A stretch of 64,000 nucleotides of DNA from Peribacillus sp. Bi96 (GTDB lineage: Bacteria; Bacillota; Bacilli; Bacillales; DSM-1321). The stretch's first letter is position 1; every line of letters starts with the position of its first letter. Below are positions 15,533 to 24,743 of the stretch, piece by piece. The stretch lies in NCBI RefSeq assembly GCF_918698115.1, contig NZ_CAKKLV010000015.1, positions 1-64,000 on the forward strand, read 5' to 3'. Under the pieces are notes generated by a model, which ran no database searches, was not told the origin of the DNA, and was given only the letters and a program-made list of their open reading frames with translations. The position numbers were made by a program, and so were the translations under genes.

Positions 15533-16411
15533 TTGAACGTTCAGGCACTTTTACAAATGAATACGATATTTATTAGCATCCTAATTGAATCCCTTCCCTT
15601 CATTCTATTGGGAGTCCTTATATCTGGAATCATCCAAATTTTTGTGTCAGAAGAAATGATAGCAAAGGTTATACCGAAAAATCCGATCTTATCTGTTTTA
15701 TTCGCAATATTTGCTGGGGTCTTTTTTCTTGCATGTGAGTGCGGGATAGTCCCGATTACCCGCCGTTTGATTGCTAAAGGCGTTCCACTTTCAGCTGCCA
15801 TTGCCTTTATGCTTTCTGCACCTATTCTGAATCCGATTGTTCTGTTTTCCACCTATATTGCATTTGGGAATAACTGGAGCATGGTTATCTATCGTGGCGG
15901 AATAGCACTCTTGGTCGTCTTAATCATTGCGTGTATACTCTCTTTCCAATTTAAGACAAATCAACTTAAACATGAACTTATCGGACATACCAATCACCAT
16001 TCCCATACGGTTAAAGACAAAATAACAGGAATGTTTAAACACTCGATTGAAGAGTTCTTTTCTGTTGGAAAGTACTTAATAATTGGCGCACTATTGGCAG
16101 CTGCCATTCAAACCTTTTTGAAAACATCCCTCTTGCTTGAGATTGGTCAAGGAAATTTATCCGGGAATGTAGTTATGATGGCACTGTCTTATGTGATGTC
16201 CTTGTGTTCCCAAGCAGACGCCTTTGTTGCGAGTTCTTTTAGAAGCACCTTCTCGACTTCTTCAATCGTTGCGTTTCTTGTATTTGGGGCCATGTTCGAT
16301 ATTAAAAATACGATCATGCTTTTAGGTACATTCAAAACAAAATTTGTTTTATGTTTGATGGCTTATATTTTTATTTCCGTACTAGGCTTAACTTTATTGT
16401 TCATTTCTTAA
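15533..16411 (+). CDS. UPF0718 permease (YcgR-like)
   Basis: About eight membrane helices. The conserved FLACECGIVPITRRLI and LSAPILNPIV in the first half are echoed by SLCSQADAFVASSF in the second, the usual two-fold UPF0718 pattern. The linker contains GHTNHHSH, a possible metal site. The start at TTG 15533 (GGAAGG upstream) gives 292 residues; ATG 15557 is the alternative. The open frame extends back to 15242, but that part has no conserved character. It is followed 14 bases later by its usual partner. Substrate unknown. Confidence 0.75.
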   Translation: MNVQALLQMNTIFISILIESLPFILLGVLISGIIQIFVSEEMIAKVIPKNPILSVLFAIFAGVFFLACECGIVPITRRLIAKGVPLSAAIAFMLSAPILNPIVLFSTYIAFGNNWSMVIYRGGIALLVVLIIACILSFQFKTNQLKHELIGHTNHHSHTVKDKITGMFKHSIEEFFSVGKYLIIGALLAAAIQTFLKTSLLLEIGQGNLSGNVVMMALSYVMSLCSQADAFVASSFRSTFSTSSIVAFLVFGAMFDIKNTIMLLGTFKTKFVLCLMAYIFISVLGLTLLFIS

Positions 16412-16425
16412 AGAGGGTGTTTTAT

Positions 16426-17262
16426 ATGGGACGTTTATTCATATTACTTGGACTTACTTTTTTATTCATGCATTTACACGCCTCAGGGAATATATCGAAA
16501 TACATTAATATGGAATATTCTTATGTTTCACAGATTGCTATCTATATATTAGCTATTTTTACGTTAATGGGTTCCTACTTATATATTAAAGAAGATGATA
16601 AAAAAGAGTGTGATGATTGTCATTGCGGGCATGATCATTCAAAAGAAAACAAAAGATGGAAAAAAGTCCTTACTTACTCGCTATTTTTGATTCCCATTTA
16701 TACCGGCCTCTTTTTGCCTGTTGCCACAATGGATTCGAATATCGTAGAGAAGAAAGGATTTCATTTCCCCGTATACGATGACACAGATGAATATAGCCAG
16801 CATCAATTTCTGCAACCTGATACAAGTTTATATTATGGTAAGGATGACTATTTAACTTTAATGGATGAGTCTCTAAACAGCTTAGTAAAACGTGATAGCC
16901 TGCATTTAACCGACAACAACTACCTTAAAGATTTGGAAGCCATCTATTATTCTCCTGGAAAGTTCACAGGTAAAAACATTACGTTAACTGGATTTTCCTA
17001 CAATTCAAAGGATTTATCTAAAAACCAGGTATTTCTGTTTCGCTTTGGGGTCATCCATTGTGTCGCGGACTCTGGGGTATTCGGTATGCTAATTGAATTT
17101 CCGGAAGGAATGCATCCTAAAAATGATGAGTGGTATTCCGTGACAGGTAAACTAGAAACCATTTATTATCAGCCATTTAAGAAAACCATTCCTATACTCA
17201 AAGTAACATCACAGACCAAAACCGTTGAGCCCGATGATCCTTATGTTTATAGAAAATATTAA
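16426..17262 (+). CDS. TIGR03943-family partner of the permease (YcgQ-like)
   Basis: A 278-residue protein: two N-terminal helices, a cytoplasmic loop with CDDCHCGHDH (likely metal-binding), a third helix, then a soluble domain with GKFTGKNITLTGFSY, FLFRFGVIHCVADSGVFGMLIE and EWYSVTGKLE. This matches the conserved partner of UPF0718 permeases. The ATG at 16426 has AGAGGGTG upstream. The pair likely works together in metal or small-molecule handling; zinc is a guess from the Cys/His loop. Confidence 0.75.
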   Translation: MGRLFILLGLTFLFMHLHASGNISKYINMEYSYVSQIAIYILAIFTLMGSYLYIKEDDKKECDDCHCGHDHSKENKRWKKVLTYSLFLIPIYTGLFLPVATMDSNIVEKKGFHFPVYDDTDEYSQHQFLQPDTSLYYGKDDYLTLMDESLNSLVKRDSLHLTDNNYLKDLEAIYYSPGKFTGKNITLTGFSYNSKDLSKNQVFLFRFGVIHCVADSGVFGMLIEFPEGMHPKNDEWYSVTGKLETIYYQPFKKTIPILKVTSQTKTVEPDDPYVYRKY

Positions 17263-17408
17263 AGAACTATTCATTACGAGGTAACTATATATCCTGCAGA
17301 CATTCAAATGATTGCACGTAACCATAGCTTGAGAGATTATGTTGTTGGTTTATCGAGGAAATTTTTTTGAAGATGCATAATGTCTTAAACTTTAATACTA
17401 AATTCAAA

Positions 17409-17437
17409 GCGCCCATCTTTAAGGATGGGCTTGTTTT
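17409..17437 (+). terminator. Terminator after the permease pair
   Basis: GCCCATC (17411-17417) pairs with GATGGGC (17424-17430), followed by TTGTTTT. Confidence 0.75.
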
Positions 17438-17507
17438 ATAGCTTCGCTTGTTACATGCCCCATACACCGTATGTCTTACCTCGGCTGCTCATATAATAAA
17501 TTCTCTT

Positions 17508-17547
17508 AAAAAGGTCAACCAGTAATATTTACTGGTCGGCCTTTTTA
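17508..17547 (+). terminator. Second terminator
   Basis: AAAAAGGTC-ACCAGTAA pairs with TACTGGT-GGCCTTTTT. It could stop transcription from both sides. Confidence 0.7.
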
Positions 17548-17660
17548 TTTGATTGTACCTGTTAGCTGAATACAGAACAGGTATATTACGAGAGGTTCAT
17601 GATATAATCATCATAGATAACCGCATTCTGAAAATTGAAACCTTTGGGAGTCGATGAAAA

Positions 17661-18296
17661 TTGACAATGAATATTAGTAAAGAACAAACTATTTTTAACC
17701 ATGTTGGAAATAGAATCATAACAGAAGATAGAGAAATTAATATCATTGCCAGATTAGAAGAACCACTAATAGTAGTTTTAGGAAGCGTTTTGAGTGACGA
17801 AGAATGTGACGAACTAATTAGATTGTCAAAAGACAAATTGCATCGTTCTAAAATTGGAGATTCCCATGAAGTAAATGAGATAAGAACAAGTAGTGGTATG
17901 TTTTTTCAAGAAAATGAAAGTGATATCATTACCAGAATTGAAAAAAGAATATCATCTATAATGAATATACCCATTGAACATGGGGATGGGATTCAAATTC
18001 TTAAATATTCTCCAGGTCAAGAGTATAAAGCCCATTTTGATTTTTTTACAAGTAAAGAGACCAAAAATAATAGAATTAGCACAATTGTCATGTACTTAAA
18101 TGATGTAGAGCATGGAGGAGAAACGTTTTTTCCTAAACTGAATTTTTCTGTATCCCCAAAAAAAGGGATGGCAGTGTATTTCGAATATTTCTATAACGAT
18201 AATCACATAAACGAGCTAACTTTACATGGTGGAGCGCCAGTAATTAATGAAGAAAAATGGGTTGCAACACAATGGATGAGAAGACAAAAAAAGTAG
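17661..18296 (+). CDS. Prolyl 4-hydroxylase-like 2OG-Fe(II) oxygenase
   Basis: A 211-residue protein. The double-stranded beta-helix iron ligands are H125 and D127 (KAHFDFF) and H189 (LTLHGG); K199 (EEKW) would bind 2-oxoglutarate. FVLSDEEC-like SVLSDEECDELI and QILKYSPGQEY are typical of bacterial prolyl 4-hydroxylases such as the Bacillus anthracis enzyme of about 216 residues. It probably hydroxylates proline in a protein. No collagen-like substrate gene is in the window. Start: TTG 17661 or ATG 17667, both behind GGGAG. Confidence 0.85.
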   Translation: MTMNISKEQTIFNHVGNRIITEDREINIIARLEEPLIVVLGSVLSDEECDELIRLSKDKLHRSKIGDSHEVNEIRTSSGMFFQENESDIITRIEKRISSIMNIPIEHGDGIQILKYSPGQEYKAHFDFFTSKETKNNRISTIVMYLNDVEHGGETFFPKLNFSVSPKKGMAVYFEYFYNDNHINELTLHGGAPVINEEKWVATQWMRRQKK

Positions 18297-19081
18297 CAAC
18301 TGATAGACATTCAATGTTCAAAACGGTAAATTAGAGTATTCTTTCCAAATAACTGTCCCCTCCAATCCATTATATTTGTTATTATCATTTAGGAATGAGG
18401 TCGGAGACAAAAAATTCACAAAATATCGACATTCTTTTTAATGGCCTCCCCTATCTTTTAATATTAGAAGAAAGTCGACTATTCAGAGCGCTCTTTGAAT
18501 TTTGAACTCAAGAGTGTCGTGCTCATCATAATTCCGTTTTGAAAATGGATTACATATTCGAATGTATGAAAAAATGTCCAGATTGGATTTGAGTCATTAT
18601 TTTGGACACAATGCCAAAATAATGAGTACCAACATGTTAGTTAGCCAAACTTCGACCTATGCGCAATAATATAACCCAAACACCATTATACCCATTCCCG
18701 GCTATTTGTCCGGGGTTTTTTAATTCCCTTTTTAAACCAATCTGCAAGCCCTTCGGCCTAATAAAAACTCCTCAAAACCAAGTCTTTTCATCAAAGAAAT
18801 TCCACCATTTGATACAGGTTTAATAATTGTCCGCTTACTTGTACGTAATAGCTTCTCTGGAACATGATACTGCAACGATAGCAAAATCTGTTTTGATTAT
18901 AGGTCCTGGTTCCATGAAAAACTTCCATTTTAGTAGATTCATTCTCTTTTTATCAACAAATTCAATCGTCTGAAAATTAATTCTATATTAGGTTAAAAAT
19001 AGAACTATTGTAAGATAAATCTATTTTCTTTGTATGATAAAGTAGAATGGTAGCAAAATTAATCGAAGGATGTGGCATTAT
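18297..19081. other. Non-coding stretch
   Basis: No convincing gene on either strand. It contains one terminator-like hairpin at 18695-18723 and otherwise AT-rich sequence. Confidence 0.6.
18695..18723 (+). terminator. Terminator-like hairpin
   Basis: CCCGG-N8-CCGGG followed by six T residues, 400 bases past the hydroxylase gene. Confidence 0.6.
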
Positions 19082-19699
19082 TTGAAGTTAAATGTAAAAA
19101 TGTCGGTTTTTGTTTTCATTTGTTTCTTGTTTTTCATACCCAATTCAATCTTTGCTCAAGAAATTTTACACAATGGAAGTCAAGGACAAACAGTTTATGA
19201 CCTACAAGAAAAGTTAAAGAAAATGGGTTACTTTAAAAGCCAACCAACAGGATATTATGGTTCAATTACTGATCATGCTGTGAAACAACTTCAATTAGAT
19301 GCTGGACTATTACCAGATGGAATTTTTGGATTACAAACACAACAAAAGGTAAATGGTATTGAAATGATGGCCAGGGTTGTTCATGGAGAAGCTCGAGGAG
19401 AAACTTATGAAGGAAAAGTTGCTGTCGCTGCAGTAATTTTGAATCGAATGTCAACACCGGGTTTTCCTAAAAATACTTACGATGTTATTTTTCAGACAAA
19501 TGCTTTTACAGCTATACATGATGGCCAATATTATTTGACCCCAAACAGCTATTCTTATCAAGCTGTTATTGATGCATTAAAAGGTTGGGATCCTACTATG
19601 GGTTCTGTTTATTATTATAATCCACACTTGGCAACAGATGAATGGATTTTCACTAGGGAAAAGGTCATTAAAATAGGCAACCACTTATTTGCAAAGTAA
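19082..19699 (+). CDS. SleB-like cell wall hydrolase with PG-binding domain
   Basis: A signal peptide (MKLNVKMSVFVFICFLFFIP), a peptidoglycan-binding domain (residues about 30-85: GSQGQTVYDLQEKLKKMGYF, GYYGSITDHAVKQLQ, GIFGLQTQQKV), then a Hydrolase_2 domain: ARVVHGEARGETYEGKVAVAAVILNRM with the catalytic Glu, and SVYYYNPHLATDEW. This is the architecture of SleB spore-cortex lytic transglycosylases, though shorter than SleB itself. The start is TTG 19082, preceded by AAGGATGTG; the ATG at 19070 overlaps that site. Confidence 0.85.
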   Translation: MKLNVKMSVFVFICFLFFIPNSIFAQEILHNGSQGQTVYDLQEKLKKMGYFKSQPTGYYGSITDHAVKQLQLDAGLLPDGIFGLQTQQKVNGIEMMARVVHGEARGETYEGKVAVAAVILNRMSTPGFPKNTYDVIFQTNAFTAIHDGQYYLTPNSYSYQAVIDALKGWDPTMGSVYYYNPHLATDEWIFTREKVIKIGNHLFAK

Positions 19700-19788
19700 A
19701 AACTAATCTACATACATATTGCAATTATATTTTTATAGTTTCGAATGATCATTATCCCAATTAACTATTTCGTGGGGTGTAGTTGAAT

Positions 19789-19817
19789 GGTCGGGCAGTA
19801 TTTGCCCGACCTTTTTG
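19789..19817 (+). terminator. Terminator after the SleB-like gene
   Basis: GGTCGGGCA pairs with TGCCCGACC across a five-base loop, followed by five T residues. Confidence 0.9.
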
Positions 19818-20108
19818 GCGTCCCTCATAGCCATCAACCTAAGAAAATGGATAACCCCCAAAACGAAATTTTTTTCATCTCGTTGATATAGAAATGTTCA
19901 TTTTAACATTTTGAGTGGTCCACCCTGTTATCTTGATGGGGCTTGTGACGCTGCCCCTGTAACTAAGTTCAAAAAAACAAAAAGATTTATAGCTACTGAA
20001 CCACTCACTATTCATAAATGGTGGATGAGTCATAATATGATCATTCTAGTGGATGTCCATAAATGCCTGTCACTCCCCGAAAGAATATAGGTAGCAGCAG
20101 GAATAATG

Positions 20109-21788
20109 TCAAACACTCAACAGCGTGTTTTCTTCCTGTTCCAATAGTTTAATAGCTGTTTTGCGGATGAGTTCAGGAAGTACATGGAACGTATACGGTT
20201 TATAGACTCGCTCCGTCCACTTATGACCGTCTTTCCCGTAAACGCCCATGTTCACTGAAGCGATATTCAGTTCACGAATGCCTTTAATCGGGACTGGGTA
20301 AATCGATTCCCATTCCGGAAAATTATTAGTCAAAGAACTGATTTCTTCATCCGTTTCATGCAGGGAAAGAAAGCTGCCATCTGCCAAATAAGGGAAAAAC
20401 TTTTTCAAGGCAAATTGTTCACCGGTTTGTTGTTCCGTTTCCGCTAATACTTCTTTGATGGATTGCAGAAGCTTTGCATCACGGTCATTTTCTTCATTCA
20501 AATAATTGTGCGGTAAATAAGGCGGAGCAAAGAAAATGATGACCCTTGGCTTTTTATTCGGATCTAGATTTTGCAATGCTTCCACGATTTTAAAGCAACG
20601 TTTTCTTGGTTCCATATGCTGATGTTCATTTTGCACTTCTTTTGCCGTTCTAGCAGCAGGAAGTCCTTTGCTTTCCAGCTCTTTTATAAAATCCGCTAAA
20701 CTCGTGACTTCGATGTACCAAGAAAGTTCCTTTCCTGGTAAACACGAACGCTTGAGAAATTCCTGGTACTGTTTAAATAAATAATACTCAGCTTCTATAC
20801 AGGCTTCTCTTGTGATAGCCGTAAGCTTATCCATCACTTCTTTAGCTGTTGATTCATAAAGAAAATAATTAAAGTATAAATAACTGCTTGTCGCAGTCTG
20901 TACCGTATAAAACTCTTTATTATCACGCTGCTGCAAGCATGTTGGCGGCAGTGTCAGTTCGCCTTCAATATTTTCTGCCAGCTCTAAATTGTTATGGATA
21001 CGGCGTGTGATTTCTGCCGCAACAAAGTTCGGGTCAATGCTTGAAAGCGTATCGCCTACATGAGACTCGCGCCCATATACATAAAAGCTTGGTAGAAGCT
21101 TCCCGGCTGCTCCTGTATAAATATAGCGGTGAGGATCACCTTCATAAAGAGGGGTGATAAAATCATTATTAATGGCTGATACGTAATCCAAATCGTACAC
21201 TTCTTTTAACCTTTTCAATTCTGGGATGGCCGTAATAATACCTTTATGCTGGCTTTCCTCGTCAGGATTCATCATCAAAAGGATATTGCCTGATAGCTCA
21301 TCTAAATGTTCGGTGAAATACAAAACATTAGCGAGGTGTACTGCAGCTCCGCTCTTCATGTCGACAGAGCCTCTTCCAAACATCCAATCCCCAGATTGAG
21401 CATCTGCTTGCACGTCGCTGTCTAACTCGTATGTGGAAAAAAACGATTCCAAAACATCAGGATTTACAGCATCAGATTTTAAATGACCGAAGTCCTCAAT
21501 TCCTACCGTGTCAATATGAGAGTGAAAAATAACGGTCTTATCGGACGCTTTCTTTCCTCGTACGAGAGCAAAGATATTTTTCCTTCCAACCGTATCATTT
21601 GGAACAGGCTGTTCCCATACAAAACCAGGGTTTTGTTTAAAGTAAGGAAAGCTTTGAAGAACTTCTTTAATAAAATCTGCTACAGCACTTTCACCTTCTG
21701 TCCCATTAATGCTTTGAATTCCCACTAGGTGTCGCGTCAAAAATTCAACCTGTCCAGGTATATCTTTTTTCTGTAATTGATGATACAC
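20109..21788 (-). CDS. rocB: RocB-like M20 peptidase, paralogue 1
   Basis: A 559-residue protein of the zinc M20 family: HSHIDTVG, GRGSVDMKSG with the bridging Asp, NPDEESQHKG with the catalytic Glu-Glu pair, and VNMGVYGKDGHKWTERV near the C-terminus. It matches RocB of B. subtilis (about 566 residues), needed for arginine use but of undefined reaction. The GTG at 21788 lies seven bases after AGGAG and is preferred to the ATG at 21812. A cre-like site at 21814-21828 is immediately upstream. It is last in a minus-strand run after the permease. Confidence 0.8.
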   Translation of the reverse strand: MYHQLQKKDIPGQVEFLTRHLVGIQSINGTEGESAVADFIKEVLQSFPYFKQNPGFVWEQPVPNDTVGRKNIFALVRGKKASDKTVIFHSHIDTVGIEDFGHLKSDAVNPDVLESFFSTYELDSDVQADAQSGDWMFGRGSVDMKSGAAVHLANVLYFTEHLDELSGNILLMMNPDEESQHKGIITAIPELKRLKEVYDLDYVSAINNDFITPLYEGDPHRYIYTGAAGKLLPSFYVYGRESHVGDTLSSIDPNFVAAEITRRIHNNLELAENIEGELTLPPTCLQQRDNKEFYTVQTATSSYLYFNYFLYESTAKEVMDKLTAITREACIEAEYYLFKQYQEFLKRSCLPGKELSWYIEVTSLADFIKELESKGLPAARTAKEVQNEHQHMEPRKRCFKIVEALQNLDPNKKPRVIIFFAPPYLPHNYLNEENDRDAKLLQSIKEVLAETEQQTGEQFALKKFFPYLADGSFLSLHETDEEISSLTNNFPEWESIYPVPIKGIRELNIASVNMGVYGKDGHKWTERVYKPYTFHVLPELIRKTAIKLLEQEENTLLSV

Positions 21789-21813
21789 ACCCTCACTCCT
21801 CATATTCATCATT

Positions 21814-21828
21814 ATGGAAACGCTTTCT
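21814..21828. promoter_or_regulatory. cre site candidate (CcpA)
   Basis: ATGGAAACGCTTTCT matches the catabolite-response consensus WTGNAANCGNWNNCW at every fixed position. It lies 26 bases before the rocB-like start, fitting carbon catabolite repression of arginine use. Confidence 0.6.
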
Positions 21829-21882
21829 CTTTTTATCTAGCTTAAGACTTATAATATTGGGTAATCAACAGAATCGTCATTA

Positions 21883-23298
21883 CTATATTATTTTTTCTTT
21901 ACTACTATCATTTTTTGACTCCTCTTTCTTTGCCAGTATACATTTATAGAATAATATACAGGCTACCAAAAATCCTATCCCATAAAATAATCCAACTCGT
22001 TGAGTGGGGTCAAAAGCAAGGAATACTAGAATCAGCAAGCAAAAACTTATACAAAACAATGGGACAAATGGATAAAAAGGTACTTTGAAATGTAATTCTT
22101 CCGATTTCCCACCCGCTTTTATAAACTTCCTTCGAAACATATATTGTGATAAAGCAATTCCCATCCATGAGATTGTAACGGAAATACCCGCAATAGACAT
22201 TAGTAATACGAACACAGTATCAGCAGCAATAAAGCTAGTTAATAACGACAAAAGTGAAAAAGTTATGGTAAATAACAGAGCATTCAACGGCACTTTTCGC
22301 TTAGTCAAAATACCAAACATCTTGGGTGCCATTCCATCATGTGCCATCGACCAAAGTAAACGTGAAGATGCATAAAGACATGAATTCCCAACAGAAAGTA
22401 TAGCGGTCAAAATAATGAAATTCATGATACCTGCTGCATACGGAACCCCCGCTATCTTCATTAAAGTGACAAAGGGACTTTCTAATAAACCCAATTCAGA
22501 AGAAGGGAATATGGCAGAAAGAATAATGATAGACGCAATGTAGAATACAATGATTCTAAAAATTACATTTCGAATGGCCCTAGGGATGTTCTTTTCAGGA
22601 TTTTCACTTTCCCCTGCTGCAATTCCTATTAGTTCTGAGCCTTGATAAGAAAATATTACATTCATCATTGTGACAAAGACAATGGCAATACCCCCTGCTG
22701 GAAAAAGGCCTGTAGGAGCCAGATTATCCAAGAATGGGGTTGGACGATCTGAGAAAGAGACAAAGCCAAAGATGCCCGCGATTCCAATGATGATAAACAA
22801 GATTACTGCAACGATTTTTATTCCAGCGAACCAATATTCCGCCTCTGCAAAACCCCTTGTTGTTAATGCATTCAATGTAAATAAAAGCACAATGAACACA
22901 GCACACCAAATCCAGGTAGGAACATGAGGGAACCATTGTTTCATCAATATTCCTGCAGCGGTAAACTCAACTCCTGCAGTTGCGGCTGAACCGACGAAAT
23001 ACATCCATCCAAGCGAAAAACCAGCGGAAGGTCCAATATAATCAGCAGCATATTTTTGGAATGATCCTGTAACCGGCATATGAACGGCAAGCTCGCCTAA
23101 ACAGACCATTACCATATACAAAATAAGACCACCGGCTAAATAACCCACCAGAGCTCCTCCGGCACCTGCTTGATTAATTGTATAGCCTGCATTTAAAAAA
23201 AGGCCTGTACCAATAACACCACCGAGTGAAAGCATAAATAAATGACGGCTTTTCATAGAGCGTTGCAGTTGATCATTGTTCTCCAGAACATTTCCCAT
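21883..23298 (-). CDS. APC-family amino acid permease, RocE-like
   Basis: A 471-residue transporter with twelve membrane helices. MKSRHLFMLSLGGVIGTGLF is the family N-terminus, and GYLAGGLILYMVMVCLGELA and FSYQGSELIGIAAGESENP follow as expected. The relatives include RocE and RocC, which import arginine and ornithine. The ATG at 23298 is behind AAAGGACGTG. Position between dimethylargininase and RocB suggests it imports arginine or a methylated arginine; the exact substrate is not shown by sequence. Confidence 0.85.
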   Translation of the reverse strand: MGNVLENNDQLQRSMKSRHLFMLSLGGVIGTGLFLNAGYTINQAGAGGALVGYLAGGLILYMVMVCLGELAVHMPVTGSFQKYAADYIGPSAGFSLGWMYFVGSAATAGVEFTAAGILMKQWFPHVPTWIWCAVFIVLLFTLNALTTRGFAEAEYWFAGIKIVAVILFIIIGIAGIFGFVSFSDRPTPFLDNLAPTGLFPAGGIAIVFVTMMNVIFSYQGSELIGIAAGESENPEKNIPRAIRNVIFRIIVFYIASIIILSAIFPSSELGLLESPFVTLMKIAGVPYAAGIMNFIILTAILSVGNSCLYASSRLLWSMAHDGMAPKMFGILTKRKVPLNALLFTITFSLLSLLTSFIAADTVFVLLMSIAGISVTISWMGIALSQYMFRRKFIKAGGKSEELHFKVPFYPFVPLFCISFCLLILVFLAFDPTQRVGLFYGIGFLVACILFYKCILAKKEESKNDSSKEKII

Positions 23299-23347
23299 AT
23301 TATCACGTCCTTTTCTCATCCCTTATTCCTTCTTCTCCCTACTTACC

Positions 23348-24109
23348 TTAGAATCTCAAAGAAAGACAACTAAGACCGCCATCTTGTTTTTGGAATTCTG
23401 ACATTTCCACTTCAATCACCGTGTATCCCACATCTTCAATCTTTTTCTTAGTTCCCTCAAATCCTTTCGGGATAATAACGTAGTCGTTCATCCGGATGCA
23501 ATTACCCGCATATTCTTCTTCCTCTGTTACAACGATTCGATTATAGCTAGTAAAAGCCTCGTGATTGATGAATTCTCCAGCCACTAATAAATTATTGTCG
23601 CCTAAATAATTTACTCCTGTTTTTAGGTGAAAGAATTTCTTAAGAGGAATAACGGTCGTATCACATCCATATTTACCCATAATCTCTTTAAACTGCAGAG
23701 CTCCAGCTTCATTGGTTCTGGTAGAAAGGCCGACATAAAAACGATCTTCAACTTGCATAACATCTCCGCCATCTAACATTCCAGGGGATTGAATATATTC
23801 AATTGTGTCATAAAAGTCCTTTAATACTTCTTTCATTTCAATAATTTCACCATTTCGGCTTTCTGCACCAGGATTGGTTATAAGGGCACATTTTGGCGTC
23901 AACACCGCCGTATCTTCTACAAATGTTGAATCAGGGAAGTTTTCATCCATTTCGAGTACGGTCACTTTCACACCACAGCGTTTTAAGGCTTTTACATAAG
24001 CGACGTGCTGTCCAAGCGCTTTATCATAATTTGGGGTTCCTAAATCGGATGTAGTTAATCCATTTACAAAACTTTTTCCTATCTTTCGTACAATCGCCTG
24101 TTTAAACAT
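23348..24109 (-). CDS. Dimethylargininase (DDAH), paralogue 1
   Basis: A 253-residue amidinotransferase-fold hydrolase that would turn N-omega-methylated arginine into citrulline and methylamines. The catalytic Cys248 is in GGLSCLS, His161 in FFHLKTG, and the substrate acids in FVEDTAV (65-66) and LDGGD (113-116). Length and residue positions match the Pseudomonas enzyme (254 residues, C249, H162). GGAGGA lies ahead of the ATG. It is closely similar to the protein at 26480-27241, so the locus has a duplication. Arginine deiminases are about 410 residues and are excluded. Confidence 0.85.
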   Translation of the reverse strand: MFKQAIVRKIGKSFVNGLTTSDLGTPNYDKALGQHVAYVKALKRCGVKVTVLEMDENFPDSTFVEDTAVLTPKCALITNPGAESRNGEIIEMKEVLKDFYDTIEYIQSPGMLDGGDVMQVEDRFYVGLSTRTNEAGALQFKEIMGKYGCDTTVIPLKKFFHLKTGVNYLGDNNLLVAGEFINHEAFTSYNRIVVTEEEEYAGNCIRMNDYVIIPKGFEGTKKKIEDVGYTVIEVEMSEFQKQDGGLSCLSLRF

Positions 24110-24743
24110 ATATATTCCTCCTAATATAGTGAACTTTTAAAATAAGGGACGTGTATTAAATGGACCCCCCGTACATTTAAATGAAATTTCTGTTCCTTCC
24201 TATTTGTTTCTTTCACGAGATGCTGTTCAATCCGTTTTATGTAATGGTTTTCCAGCAAGCATATTACATCTTCTTAATGTAGTAGATAACACACGGCAAC
24301 TTATTGTTTCTTTTCGTTATCAGAAACTTCAATTGGATTGGTTCCTCTATTCAGCTGCAGTTTCCCCATACAGGCTTGAGAGGAGAATAGACAACGCACC
24401 CTTTCCATGAAGAAGAGGAAGCATGATTACTTTCTAACTAGGTGACGAAATTTACTTTCAATTTTCTAATCACTTCATCATTGGTCAGATCCCCTCTTGC
24501 TGCAGGCAAAGTGCACTCATCCGTCAATAGACATATCCTCCTTCAAATCTTCCTGTACCGGTTATCGCTCTTAAAATAGGTTTTTCTTTACTTTTTAAGT
24601 AATTTGCTAATGTTATGGATTCATAAGTATTGTTATTCCGGGTTTAGCTTTCACTCAATCTTGTGTGTTAGAGAATCAAATCCTACGTTGGCATCGTTTA
24701 ATCTAGATTCTTCCGAAAACCTTACAGAAATGATAGGATGCCT
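24110..24743. other. Gap with unidentified relic coding sequence
   Basis: No intact gene. On the minus strand between about 24500 and 24640 the frame reads ANYLKSKEKPILRAITGTGRFEGGYVY then stop, and another frame reads PAARGDLTNDEVIRKLKVN. These look like remnants of a real protein that I cannot name. Confidence 0.4.

Noticed and set aside
24204..24410. 68-codon plus-strand frame between RocB and dimethylargininase
   Set aside because: No ribosome site and opposite to relic sequence on the other strand.
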